Assembly (NCBI GenBank): GCA_008690995.1
Contig: VRMN01000013.1
Location: forward strand, 186,001 to 250,000
Direction of reading: 5' to 3'
Length of the DNA stretch: 64,000 nucleotides
DNA from: Porphyridium purpureum
Lineage: Eukaryota; Rhodophyta; Bangiophyceae; Porphyridiales; Porphyridiaceae
Shown here: positions 9,282-18,368 of the stretch, piece by piece
How the letters are laid out: each line of letters begins with the position of its first letter
How positions within the stretch are numbered: position 1 is the stretch's first letter
Position numbers and translations under genes: made by a program
Notes under the pieces: model-generated
What the model saw: only the letters and a program-made list of their open reading frames with translations
Databases searched by the model: none
What the model was told of the DNA's origin: nothing

Positions 9282-11174
9282 ATGGTCGATGAGGACGCCG
9301 CCCGGTACGGCGCGTTCCAGCTGCGTGGCGCGTCCGCCGCGAACCTCGCGCTGGCAGCAGCGGGCGCCGCAGGAGACAATGGCGACGAGAGCGATCATGA
9401 CATCGCACAGCGCGGCGAGCCTGGGCTCGTATGGCAACCTGTTCCCAGCAGCAGGGCACGAGCCGCTGCGCTTGCGTGCGACTACCCAGTCGAACGAGTT
9501 GTGGCGCGGTCTCAGTCTCGACAGCGTCGCGGCCGCGGCGAGCGGCTCCACCGCGGCCTCGCGTCCGCCCGCATCTCAAACGCAAACAGCACCGTCAACT
9601 CGGAATTCATGTGCGGTGATAACACCGGGTTCGTGACGCCGCACGTGATCAGTAGCGTCGGCACGCCCCGCTGTCCGAGCCCGCCGGAACCCGTGCGAAA
9701 GCGCATCAAGAACCGCGCGCCGCAAATTCAGCAAGCGGCGCAGGATTTTGGAACTTCCATGGCGATCGATACCGCAGAGATTCCATGGTCCGGGGCACCA
9801 AGGTCGAGCGCGGCTGCCCCAGACGACGTCGAGTCTGATGGGTTCACGGCACGGCAACTTTCGTACAGAAATGAGTATGGAGCACGCTCTGGGCGCGAAT
9901 CTTTCGATGACGTGATACTTGTGGACAATGCAAACGCGCAAGTTGACAAAGACCATAACCATTTCCAACGGCACCAGCGGCACGAGCCGACGCGCACAGC
10001 TCTGAGCCAGGTTCATGAAAGTAGTGCGGGCGCGACGGCCTCTGGCGCCTCCGCAAGTGCCAATCAGGCGAAGAGGAAAAACGACGGGAGCTTTTTGAAT
10101 CGGTTCCTACCCGATGCGAGCTCTGATGACGCGTCTGGCGGCCGGATGAGCTCCGGACTTGCGAGCGGAGCGTTAAGCGACAATGCGGGATCAAGTTCCA
10201 AGAAGGGGAAGTCAATGTTCTCAAGCATGCTGCCAGGCGGCGGCGGCGGCATGAGTGCCAGCGGAGGCGCTGGTGGTAGTACATTCGGCTACTTGCGCGT
10301 CCCGGCGTCGTCGCGCTACAGGAGCGACTTTGACGAGCTGGGAATCTTGGGCAAGGGGCATAAGGCCGTGGTTCTCAAGGTGCGCAACCGCGTTGACGGT
10401 TGTACTTATGCGGTGAAGCGATTACGCAAGCCGCTGCACACGCGGTCCGAGAGGTTGAGCGCGCTACGGGAGGTTCATGCGCTTTCAAGCCTGTCCTTCC
10501 ACCCGTGCGTGGTGCGCTATTTCAGCTCGTGGTTCGAGGACAGCGACACTCTACTATTTATTCAGTTTGAGTACTGCCACGGCACCGTCATGCTGGGGTC
10601 GGAATACGCGCCGGGCTCTGTTCCAGCACTGCTCGCGCTGTTCGTGGCCATTGCCAGTGCACTCGCGCATCTGCACCGCCATGGGCTCGTGCATCTGGAC
10701 GTCAAGCCGGACAATATTTTGCTCGGCCTTGACAATCAGTACCGCCTTGCAGATTTTGAGCTCTGCTGCAAGGCAGACGGCTCGGATTATTCGGGCGGCG
10801 AAGGCGACTCGCGCTACCTGGCGGCGGAGCTGCTGGACGACTCCTGGCGCGCTGACCTGCGCCCGGTCGACATCTTTGCGCTCGGTACGACAGTTATTGA
10901 GCTTGTGCTGCAGGAAGCAGTCAGTGCCCACGGACCGCGCTGGCACGCTATCCGCAGCCCAGACAAGTCCATGATGTACACACAACTGCTCAGTAAGCTG
11001 GGCTCGTCAGAGCTGGCGGAGCTGATAGTACAATGTACCGAGGTCGAACCAAATGCAAGGCCCACGGCCGAGCAGATTGTCGCCCGCCTTCAGCAGCTTT
11101 GTCCTGCCGAAGCCACAGTGGGCACACTCGCACGAGCCGCTAATGAGCACGTACTCAACCCGCTCAACCGGTGA
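9282..11174 (+). CDS. WEE1: Wee1-like protein kinase
   Basis: The first in-frame ATG is at 9282 (630 aa). The N-terminal 340 residues are low-complexity regulatory sequence with many Ser-Pro-type sites. The kinase domain (~348-606) has a Gly loop GKGHKAVVLKV, a lysine in YAVKRLRK, HLDVKPDNI (~470) and EGDSRYLAAELL (~507). The last is very close to the EGDxR(F/Y)LAxE signature of Wee1, which phosphorylates the inhibitory Tyr of CDK1 at G2/M. An oddity is the magnesium motif: DFE (ADFEL) replaces the DLG/DFG usually seen. The gene is 144 bp upstream of the ACAD gene on the same strand. MSA-like promoter motifs fit cell-cycle control. A Wee1 assignment is stronger than PKR or GCN2-type alternatives. 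Confidence 0.85.
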   Translation: MVDEDAARYGAFQLRGASAANLALAAAGAAGDNGDESDHDIAQRGEPGLVWQPVPSSRARAAALACDYPVERVVARSQSRQRRGRGERLHRGLASARISNANSTVNSEFMCGDNTGFVTPHVISSVGTPRCPSPPEPVRKRIKNRAPQIQQAAQDFGTSMAIDTAEIPWSGAPRSSAAAPDDVESDGFTARQLSYRNEYGARSGRESFDDVILVDNANAQVDKDHNHFQRHQRHEPTRTALSQVHESSAGATASGASASANQAKRKNDGSFLNRFLPDASSDDASGGRMSSGLASGALSDNAGSSSKKGKSMFSSMLPGGGGGMSASGGAGGSTFGYLRVPASSRYRSDFDELGILGKGHKAVVLKVRNRVDGCTYAVKRLRKPLHTRSERLSALREVHALSSLSFHPCVVRYFSSWFEDSDTLLFIQFEYCHGTVMLGSEYAPGSVPALLALFVAIASALAHLHRHGLVHLDVKPDNILLGLDNQYRLADFELCCKADGSDYSGGEGDSRYLAAELLDDSWRADLRPVDIFALGTTVIELVLQEAVSAHGPRWHAIRSPDKSMMYTQLLSKLGSSELAELIVQCTEVEPNARPTAEQIVARLQQLCPAEATVGTLARAANEHVLNPLNR

Positions 11175-11318
11175 CATTTAGGAACGTCCGTAAGTCTTGC
11201 ATCTGTAAAAGGCGTCACAGTGGCAGAAAAAGACGGAGGCGTGTTGCCGTGGAACCCCACCTTGCGCCGAGGCAGAACGAACGCACAGCGAACCCCCCGC
11301 GGCAAAGCGTCGGACAGC

Positions 11319-13949
11319 ATGTTCGACGGAGTGAATACGATTGACGCGGCAGCAGCGATACGATGGGCACTGGCTGAGCGCTATGCGCAACTTCCGTCAG
11401 AGTGGACGCGAATTCCTGCGAGCGACTTGATCGCGCGGGTGCGGGTGCGCAAGTTTTCGCATGGTCAGTCGAATCCGACCTTCCTGCTGGAATTCGAGGA
11501 GCAGGAGTCGGTGCCCGGGATCCGCTCTGCGGTGCTCAGGAAAAAGCCTCCACCGCCAGTGCTTCCGAAGGCTCACGCGGTGGAGCGCGAAGCCGCCATT
11601 CTCCAGTATCTGAACGAGCATAATGCAAGCGTTGTCGAGTCGAAGCGCGTCCCTGTGCCGCTTGTGTACGGTCTGTGCACAGATTGTGGCGTTCTGGGTA
11701 CGCCGTTCTACCTCATGGAGTACGTGGATGGCCACGTGTTCACAGATCCAAACCTGCGCGAAGTGCGCGACGCCAGCTTGAGACGCAGCATGATCGAGGA
11801 ACTCGCCCGCGTGCTGGGCAAGTTGCATGCCGTGCCAATACGCAGCACGTTCCCGTTCCTGCAGCCGCAGATGAAGCAGCCGCAGGGACCAGCGCAAGAC
11901 AGCTTCTCACGACTCACGAAACGGTGGATGACTCAGTACGAGCAGAGTCGAACAGATCAGGATGATCCTGTCGCCGCAAAAGTAATGCACACGCTGAATA
12001 CCAAACTGCTTGACTACAGTAACAAGCTCGCCACGAGGCACGGACGGGAGCAGCGCGACTTTTCGATCTTGCACGGCGATTTCCGTCTCGACAATGTGAT
12101 ATTTGAGCGCGGCACGTCGCGCATTCTGGCAATTCTGGATTGGGAGCTCAGCACGCTGGGCAATCCGTGGAGCGATATGGGCACAGTGTGTATGATGTAC
12201 CTAGGAGATCGTATGAGAGATGTGCCTCTGGAAGGCAGCATCCCCATGCTCGACCAAAACACAGACGCGGATCGGGCTCGCGACGGCACTGAGCACGACT
12301 CAGCTGATTGCCCTAGTCTCGGCGCATTCGTGCACTTGTACATGCGAACATTTCAGCTTCGCACGGCATATCGATCCAAGCTACCGCGTACGGATGGCCC
12401 CGCGCACATGTCGTTCTACGTGGCTTTCTCGTGTTTCCGTGTTGCTTCTATTTTGCAGGGTGTCTTTTCGCGCGGCGTGCAGGGCAATGCGAGCTCAAAG
12501 CAGGCACTCTCTTTCAAGCATCTTGTTCGCGCGTACGGCGAATGCGCGCTTTCACTTCTCGACGGTGAGCCGCTGCATTTAGTCTTCGCGTCTTCCGACT
12601 TGTCGCGATTGTTGTTCGTTGATCCACAGCACCTCGCTGGGAGGAGCATGCTTGAGTCTCTGATTTCTGAGTCGGCTGAAAGCACACTTGCACGGCTCGA
12701 ATCGTTTATCGGTGAGTACCTGTTGAGCAGCACTGGTGCTGAGGGGGCGTTTGCCCATTGGGATGCCGCGCGGCATGGTGCCGAGCGCTGGGAGCAACCA
12801 TTCCCAGGAATTGGGCCATTGAAGCAAACCGCAAAAGAGCTGGACTTGTGGAACTTGTGGCTTCCGCGCGCGGTTGGTGGGAAATTTTCGAATCTGGAGT
12901 ATGCTCTGCTGGCCGAAGCCACCGGGAAATCGTTTATTTTAGCACCAGAGGCCGTGAACTGTTCCGCACCAGATACGGGCAATATGGAATTACTTGCGCG
13001 ATTCGGGTCTTCTGCACAGAAAGCGCGCTGGCTGCAACCGCTGCTCAATGGTGATATTCGAAGCTGCTTTGGAATGACGGAGCCGAGTGTGGCAAGCAGT
13101 GATGCAACGAACATTCGAGCCACCATACGATCCTGTCCATCCGCGCTCGGTCCTCCAGATACATATCTTGTGAACGGCGTCAAGTGGTGGACGAGCGGCG
13201 CTATGGATCCGCGCTGTAAAGTATGTATCTTTATGGGCGTCATGGATACAGAGGGTACTGGCGGTGACACCAGCAGTCAAGTTCAACAGCAGCACGGAAA
13301 ACATAGCATGGTGCTGATTCCTATGGATGCACCGGGAGTGACGGTAAAGCGCGCTCTGAAAGTCTACGGATTCGATGACGCCGTGCATGGCCATGCCGAG
13401 GTGTCATTCGAGAACGTGCAAGTGCACACATCGGACTTCTTGCTAGGCGCAGGACGCGGATTCGAGGCCGCACAGCGAAGATTGGGACCCGGTCGGATCC
13501 ATCACTGTATGCGTCTGCTCGGCATGTCTGAACGAGCGCTTGCGATGATGCGTCTGCGCGCCTCCTCGCGTACCGCGTTTGGCAAAAAGTTGGTCGAGTT
13601 TGACACGTTGCGTGCTGAGATTGCCGAGATGAGGCTCAAAATTGACCAAGTGCGATGGTTGTGCCTAAGCGCAGCGCATGCTATGGACACAAGCGAGGCA
13701 GCGAATGGACCGGGATCTGCTCTGGCCAGTGATGCTCGCAAGGCGATCGCGATGATCAAAGTGGCTGCTCCACGCATCGCGTGCGAGGTGATTGATGCTG
13801 CTATTCAAGTCCACGGAGGAATGGGCGTGTGCCAGGACACTCTTCTGCCGCACATGTGGGCGTCAGCGCGCTCGCTTCGCGTTGCGGATGGTCCCGATGC
13901 CGTGCATATCCAAACTATTGCTAAGGAAGAGTTACGTCCGCGGCTGTAG
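11319..13949 (+). CDS. ACAD11: ACAD10/11-type acyl-CoA dehydrogenase with kinase-like N-terminus
   Basis: The open frame starts earlier with GTG; the first ATG is at 11319, giving 876 aa. Residues about 30-400 are an aminoglycoside-phosphotransferase-like fold with ILHGDFRLDNVIFE (~250) and ILDWELSTLGNP (~273), the Brenner and Mg-binding motifs. Residues about 470-876 are an acyl-CoA dehydrogenase, with CFGMTEPSVASSDATNI (~581, FAD/substrate loop) and IQVHGGMGVCQD (~829). This is the ACAD10/11 fusion that, by family knowledge, handles long-chain or 4-hydroxy acyl-CoAs in peroxisomes or mitochondria. The protein ends in -PRL, a tripeptide accepted as a peroxisomal targeting signal in plants. 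Its 3' end is 71 bp from the convergent NEDD1-like gene. Confidence 0.92.
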   Translation: MFDGVNTIDAAAAIRWALAERYAQLPSEWTRIPASDLIARVRVRKFSHGQSNPTFLLEFEEQESVPGIRSAVLRKKPPPPVLPKAHAVEREAAILQYLNEHNASVVESKRVPVPLVYGLCTDCGVLGTPFYLMEYVDGHVFTDPNLREVRDASLRRSMIEELARVLGKLHAVPIRSTFPFLQPQMKQPQGPAQDSFSRLTKRWMTQYEQSRTDQDDPVAAKVMHTLNTKLLDYSNKLATRHGREQRDFSILHGDFRLDNVIFERGTSRILAILDWELSTLGNPWSDMGTVCMMYLGDRMRDVPLEGSIPMLDQNTDADRARDGTEHDSADCPSLGAFVHLYMRTFQLRTAYRSKLPRTDGPAHMSFYVAFSCFRVASILQGVFSRGVQGNASSKQALSFKHLVRAYGECALSLLDGEPLHLVFASSDLSRLLFVDPQHLAGRSMLESLISESAESTLARLESFIGEYLLSSTGAEGAFAHWDAARHGAERWEQPFPGIGPLKQTAKELDLWNLWLPRAVGGKFSNLEYALLAEATGKSFILAPEAVNCSAPDTGNMELLARFGSSAQKARWLQPLLNGDIRSCFGMTEPSVASSDATNIRATIRSCPSALGPPDTYLVNGVKWWTSGAMDPRCKVCIFMGVMDTEGTGGDTSSQVQQQHGKHSMVLIPMDAPGVTVKRALKVYGFDDAVHGHAEVSFENVQVHTSDFLLGAGRGFEAAQRRLGPGRIHHCMRLLGMSERALAMMRLRASSRTAFGKKLVEFDTLRAEIAEMRLKIDQVRWLCLSAAHAMDTSEAANGPGSALASDARKAIAMIKVAAPRIACEVIDAAIQVHGGMGVCQDTLLPHMWASARSLRVADGPDAVHIQTIAKEELRPRL

Positions 13950-14020
13950 AGGTGGTAAGGCGCAAGCTCGTGCTCGAATGTATCATTGTTCTCGGGTGCA
14001 CACAGACGGCGCTGATCTTG

Positions 14021-15820
14021 TCATCTAGGATGCTTCTGTCGCTCTTCCAGTAGCAGTTTGATCTCGGATAAACTCGTGCACACTTGCGCGTGGAAGTCGT
14101 GCTGGCTTTGCGCCAGATCATCAATTTGTTCTTGCTGTATGACGAGCTGGCGGACGATGTCCATGTACAACTCACGCAGCTCCGACCTGACAACGCCTCG
14201 AACCAGCTCTTCTGTTCTGTCAGTCGCGCTTGATGCATTGGATGCTGCTACCGGCGCCGCAGCTGAGGATGCTAGCACCCGTGGGATCTGGTCCGAAAGC
14301 GCCGAAGCCGGCGCTTGCGCCGGTCGACGTTGCAGTTCGCTTTCGAGGCCTTCTCGAGCCTCGTATGGACTATTCCAAGGTTTGGACGTTGGCAGAGGAT
14401 CAGCAGTATCGCGGGCCGGGCTGCTAACCATGACAACGCGCGGCTCATCCCGGCGAGAGGGTACCTTTCGTCCGATCGAAGATGTACGGACAGTACGTTC
14501 CGACTCGCTCTCGGCTTTGTCTTGAAGCGAGCGCACCTGCTCTGTGCCCGGTTCCCGCTCTGTTCGACCTCCAGACGATGGCAATGGTACACTGCTCATG
14601 CGTCTTGGGGCCAACGGCTCTGGCACTTGCTGATTCTGCGCCACGGCACTGAGCTCCGCACCCGGAAGTGTTTCGGACGCAACTGGAGACTGCTTCGTAA
14701 ATTCAAAGTCGAGCTTGCGATGCGGAAATGGAGCCTCCTCTTGGATGGTCGATTCGTTTTCGTGATGCGACAGGTGGCTCTGCTGAGCGGCCGGATCGGG
14801 CCGACACAAAAGTGCAGATATGTTGGACGACCGGTGCGCTCGCCATGACTGCACACCTACGTGCACCGTGCCGTTTGAACCCATCGCCACGGATGAATTC
14901 TCTTTTGCATTCACGAAGCATGCTGCCAACACTTTGCCTGATCGTTCACTCCGAACCGAGCCTGTTCGAAATGGCGGCATGTCCATTTTCTTGGTAGAAA
15001 GATCAACTTGGTACACACTTCCGTCGCGCATCGGAATTGCAAGACGGTTTGGATCTCCTGGGTCAAAGCAGAGTGACACCGGCTCTCCCGTGAGTGCCCA
15101 TGAAATTGGTATGTACGGCTGAGTCATTTGTAGCTCATACCTGACCAGTTTTTCAGCTGTGAGGACGAAAAGCAAACCTGGTTCTGTTGGGGACGGTTGG
15201 ATATCCAGGATGAGGCGACCGCCCCTGTAAACTGTGTTGAACTCCCAGTCAGATGCCGCAGCGCATACCAAGACCTCATGCTCTTGGGCCGCAGGTGAAT
15301 CATCTGCATCCTTCAAGACTGGCGAAGACACACATGCTCCGGCAATTGAAATGGTCGCGTCCGATGCAGACCATCGGCACAAACGCGGAATCAGTTTGCC
15401 CGTGGCCAAGTGCTGGATGGGACCCTTCGCTGCGTCCTTGAGATTCCAAACATTCAACGTGTGGTCGTCGTATCCCGCGCAGAGTAAGCTTTTTGTGCGA
15501 GCAAACGCAAGGCTCACGCACGCGTGCTGTGCGGACTCCAACCTTATCCGTCGGTCAGCATGGACGTTAAATTCGCGACCCACGCGCTCCACGTATACAG
15601 TTCCATTGGTGCTTCCATATGCAAGCGTCTTACCTGTGTCATCAAACGCGCATGCCGTTTCTGAAACCTCGACATGTTCCGGTGATCGATAAACCAGACT
15701 TGCGAGCTTGCCTGTCGAATCAGTGGAGAACGCCCGAGCCAAGTTCACGCGCCACATACGAAGCGCGCCGCCGCCGATTGTCACAACGCAGGCAAAGCGC
15801 TCTTCAATACCCGCGGCCAT
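14021..15820 (-). CDS. NEDD1: WD40 protein, NEDD1/GCP-WD-like
   Basis: A 599-aa protein with ATG at 15820. Residues 1 to about 320 form WD40-type repeats (for example LLCAGYDDHTLNVWNLKD and LAIPMRDGSVYQVDL). A Ser/Pro-rich linker of roughly 200 residues follows. A C-terminal helix begins ELVRGVVRSELRELYMDIV and continues as a coiled coil to the end. The WD40-linker-helix order, and the helix's resemblance to the gamma-tubulin-binding C-terminus of NEDD1, suggest the factor that recruits gamma-tubulin ring complexes. The assignment rests on architecture plus the C-terminal pattern, so another WD40/coiled-coil protein is possible. Confidence 0.65.
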   Translation of the reverse strand: MAAGIEERFACVVTIGGGALRMWRVNLARAFSTDSTGKLASLVYRSPEHVEVSETACAFDDTGKTLAYGSTNGTVYVERVGREFNVHADRRIRLESAQHACVSLAFARTKSLLCAGYDDHTLNVWNLKDAAKGPIQHLATGKLIPRLCRWSASDATISIAGACVSSPVLKDADDSPAAQEHEVLVCAAASDWEFNTVYRGGRLILDIQPSPTEPGLLFVLTAEKLVRYELQMTQPYIPISWALTGEPVSLCFDPGDPNRLAIPMRDGSVYQVDLSTKKMDMPPFRTGSVRSERSGKVLAACFVNAKENSSVAMGSNGTVHVGVQSWRAHRSSNISALLCRPDPAAQQSHLSHHENESTIQEEAPFPHRKLDFEFTKQSPVASETLPGAELSAVAQNQQVPEPLAPRRMSSVPLPSSGGRTEREPGTEQVRSLQDKAESESERTVRTSSIGRKVPSRRDEPRVVMVSSPARDTADPLPTSKPWNSPYEAREGLESELQRRPAQAPASALSDQIPRVLASSAAAPVAASNASSATDRTEELVRGVVRSELRELYMDIVRQLVIQQEQIDDLAQSQHDFHAQVCTSLSEIKLLLEERQKHPR

Positions 15821-15958
15821 TCTGCGCGTGTGATGCTATCGGCGCACTCTGTCTCGTCCCGAACGCGTCCCGAGCTCGCCCCGCTGTTCGCTGCGCACTT
15901 CAGGTCTACAAATTTGAAAATTCGAAACCGAGCGAGGATTGCAGCGGACAGCGACGTG

Positions 15959-16030
15959 CGCGCTCGCGGCACTTCTTTGTCCGCGCCGCACTTGCGCACT
16001 CGCGGCGCTTCTCTGTCCGCGCCGCACTTG
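15959..16030 (+). repeat. Tandem pair of 36-bp repeats
   Basis: Two adjacent 36-bp units (15959-15994 and 15995-16030) differ at three positions; both contain TGTCCGCGCCGCACTTG. They lie in the promoter region between the NEDD1-like and FPGS genes. A partial third unit may follow (CGCTCTGGGCGGC). They could hold repeated factor-binding sites. Confidence 0.85.
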
Positions 16031-16312
16031 CGCTCTGGGCGGCATTCGTCACTCTGGCGCTGGCACGTGGCAGAATTGCCGACGTTGAATGCCGGATGCC
16101 GGGGTGGGGGCGTAGGTGCCTGACGCTGTGCGATGCTGACGAGAACGAGCGCGACCGTCTCCTGATTCCGCGTCGTAATCTGGGTGCAGGACATCCGCTG
16201 CTTGACTCTGATGCTACTGTCCTGTCTTCATCTTGTGGATCGGCCGTTCGGCAGCTTGCACCCAAGGGAAAAAGATCATCCTTGGGGACGATCCGTGGGC
16301 GGGTTGTTGCGC

Positions 16313-16318
16313 TATAAA
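16313..16318 (+). promoter_or_regulatory. TATA box for FPGS
   Basis: TATAAA lies 74 bp before the ATG at 16387 and overlaps an upstream ATG at 16318. A TATA box this close argues that transcription starts after 16318 and that 16387 is the true start. Confidence 0.5.
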
Positions 16319-16386
16319 TGAATCATGTATGCCGTCGAGGTTGTGCTGGAGCGCGCAGCGTCGTCTCTACTGCCGTAGGTAGTGCC

Positions 16387-17889
16387 ATGAGTGCCGGAGA
16401 ATCGGGAGTGCCGCGCGTCTTTCGGGGTGAGGCCGATCGCGGCGCGCAGTCGCCGCGGTACTCACCGCGCCTAGACGCCGCTTTGTCGCGCTTGGAGGCG
16501 TTGGTGGATTGGGAGCGACGCGCGCGCGTTGCCGGTGCACAGCGCGCAATGCGGGTAGACTGTGCGCCCTGCAGCGCACTGCTCGACGTGCTTGGTCAGC
16601 CACAGCGTCGTTTCCGCGCGATCCACGTCACTGGCTCCAAGGGCAAGGGCAGCGTGTCGGCCATGGTGACGTACGCTCTGAGCACCAAGGCCGCACTCAA
16701 GACGGGCTGGTACCGCTCGCCGCATGTGGAGCGAGTCACGGAACGTGTGGGCATCGGGCAAGTGCCCATCGAGGATGATGTGCTCGCGGCTAGTTTGGAA
16801 TGTGCGTTGGACGCGAAAGAGCGCGCCATCAGCCAAGATTCTGCGTCTGCGGCGCACCATGCGACGTGGTTTGATGTGCTTTGTGCCGCCGGCATGCACG
16901 CGCTGGCCGCGGCGGAAGTCGATTGGGCCGTGGTCGAAGTCGGCATGGGCGGGCGGCGCGACTCGACCAACATTTTGCACGCTCCGTACGCCGTGCTCAC
17001 GAACGTGTTTCTGGAACATGCGGAGATCATCGGTCCGACGCGCACGGACATTGCATACGAGAAGGTTGGCATTGTGCATCGTGGTACGTTTCTTGTCACG
17101 GGCGTGCAGCAGGATGACGCAGAGCCAGAGGTTTTCAACACGATCAAGAATTACTGCGCCGAGATCGGTGCGGCGGGCATGTGCGTGGTTTCCGAGAAAG
17201 AACAGCGTGACGCACAGCAAGCGCGAGATGTGGACGGAACGCCGACAAAAGCGCATAGGTCCGAGCCGCGTGCGAACAGTATGCTTGAGCGCAACCGGTG
17301 CATGGCGAATGCGGTGTTAGAGCGCATGCACGCTGACGGAATTCTGGCCGAGCGCATCGTTGTGGATGCGCAGGACGCACATGCAGCCATGCGCGCGTTG
17401 CCCGCGAGAATGGAGTCATTCTTTCTTCCTGGCAGCCAGGTGCGCGTCGTGATCGATGGCGCGCACGTGCCCGAAAGTGTAGATCATGTGATCAGCGAGC
17501 TGATGGAGCAGAGTATCGATCCGCGCCACCTAGTTGTACTGCTCGCGGTCGGACAGGAAAAAAATGCGAAGGGCATAGTGCATGCAGCCACGAGACATGG
17601 CTGCGCAGCGCTTGTGTGCACTCAGGTAGGCCCAGAGGCCACGTATCTTCCGTCGCACGCTCTATATGCACAAGTCAAGTCGACACATGACGAGCGTGGA
17701 GCTGTGGCAGAGTTTCAAGTGGCGGACATTTCGAATCCGCTACAGGCACTGGAAACGGCGCTTGCGATGGCAACTGCATTGCAGAGCCAAACCCCAGAGC
17801 AGATGGCAAGCGCATGCGTCCTCGTGGTGGGCTCGTTGCACCTGGCCGGCAAAGTGCGTCCAATGGTTCGAGCCGCGGCTGGTGCATGA
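16387..17889 (+). CDS. FPGS: Folylpolyglutamate synthase / dihydrofolate synthase
   Basis: With ATG at 16387 the product has 500 aa; an alternative ATG at 16318 would add a 23-residue Arg-rich leader resembling a mitochondrial presequence. Mur-ligase family signatures are plain: the P-loop IHVTGSKGKGSVSAM (~80), EVGMGGRRDSTNIL (~185), the EKVGIVHRG metal/lysine region, and VVIDGAHVPESV (~355, the DxAHNP-type motif of the C-terminal domain). The enzyme adds glutamate residues to folates, retaining them in the cell and raising affinity for folate enzymes. Length and motif order are normal. The residue after AHV is Pro-Glu rather than the more usual AHNP. Convergent with TBCCD1, 479 bp apart. 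Confidence 0.93.
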   Translation: MSAGESGVPRVFRGEADRGAQSPRYSPRLDAALSRLEALVDWERRARVAGAQRAMRVDCAPCSALLDVLGQPQRRFRAIHVTGSKGKGSVSAMVTYALSTKAALKTGWYRSPHVERVTERVGIGQVPIEDDVLAASLECALDAKERAISQDSASAAHHATWFDVLCAAGMHALAAAEVDWAVVEVGMGGRRDSTNILHAPYAVLTNVFLEHAEIIGPTRTDIAYEKVGIVHRGTFLVTGVQQDDAEPEVFNTIKNYCAEIGAAGMCVVSEKEQRDAQQARDVDGTPTKAHRSEPRANSMLERNRCMANAVLERMHADGILAERIVVDAQDAHAAMRALPARMESFFLPGSQVRVVIDGAHVPESVDHVISELMEQSIDPRHLVVLLAVGQEKNAKGIVHAATRHGCAALVCTQVGPEATYLPSHALYAQVKSTHDERGAVAEFQVADISNPLQALETALAMATALQSQTPEQMASACVLVVGSLHLAGKVRPMVRAAAGA

Positions 17890-18368
17890 AGAAAGTGAAA
17901 GCAAAAATCGCAAACGAAACAGGATTGGTCCGGGACTACGCTGCGGGTTCTGCAAGTGGACTTGTGCATGAAAGTTACGGGTCGTTTGTGGGATCAACAG
18001 CCGAATGCGAGGTACCTAGCAAAGTTTGGCGCACCACCATTGGTATGTCTCCCTTGTCTCTCTACCGCGCGATTGGCCCCCACTGAAACGAATATTCGGA
18101 GGGGAATTTGACTCGCTCGGCGCCAATCTTGATAGATGGATAATCGGTTCTTTTGACGCACGACGCGCACAATGTCTCGTCCGCAAAAAAACGTGGATCT
18201 GATCAAAGAAGAAATTGACGTACGCTTTTTGGATCGTGGCCTTCCACTCACATTTTGCGCCTAGATAAGGCTGTTGACCTGGTAATTTCCAGTAAAGTTA
18301 TCCTGCAAGCTTCATTGCTCAAAACCCTTACGTGCCAGACATCGCATGTCAGCCAACATCGTCTCGGA
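17890..18368. other. Intergenic region between convergent FPGS and TBCCD1
   Basis: This should hold both 3' untranslated regions. The short open frames here have no coding character that I can recognise; no repeat or RNA gene is seen. Confidence 0.5.

Larger units (their letters stand above)
15821..16386. other. Divergent intergenic region, NEDD1-like / FPGS
   Basis: Shared upstream region of two divergent genes. It contains a 36-bp direct repeat pair at 15959-16030 and a TATAAA at 16313-16318. I see no gene; the open frames over the repeat are low-complexity shadows. Confidence 0.6.
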
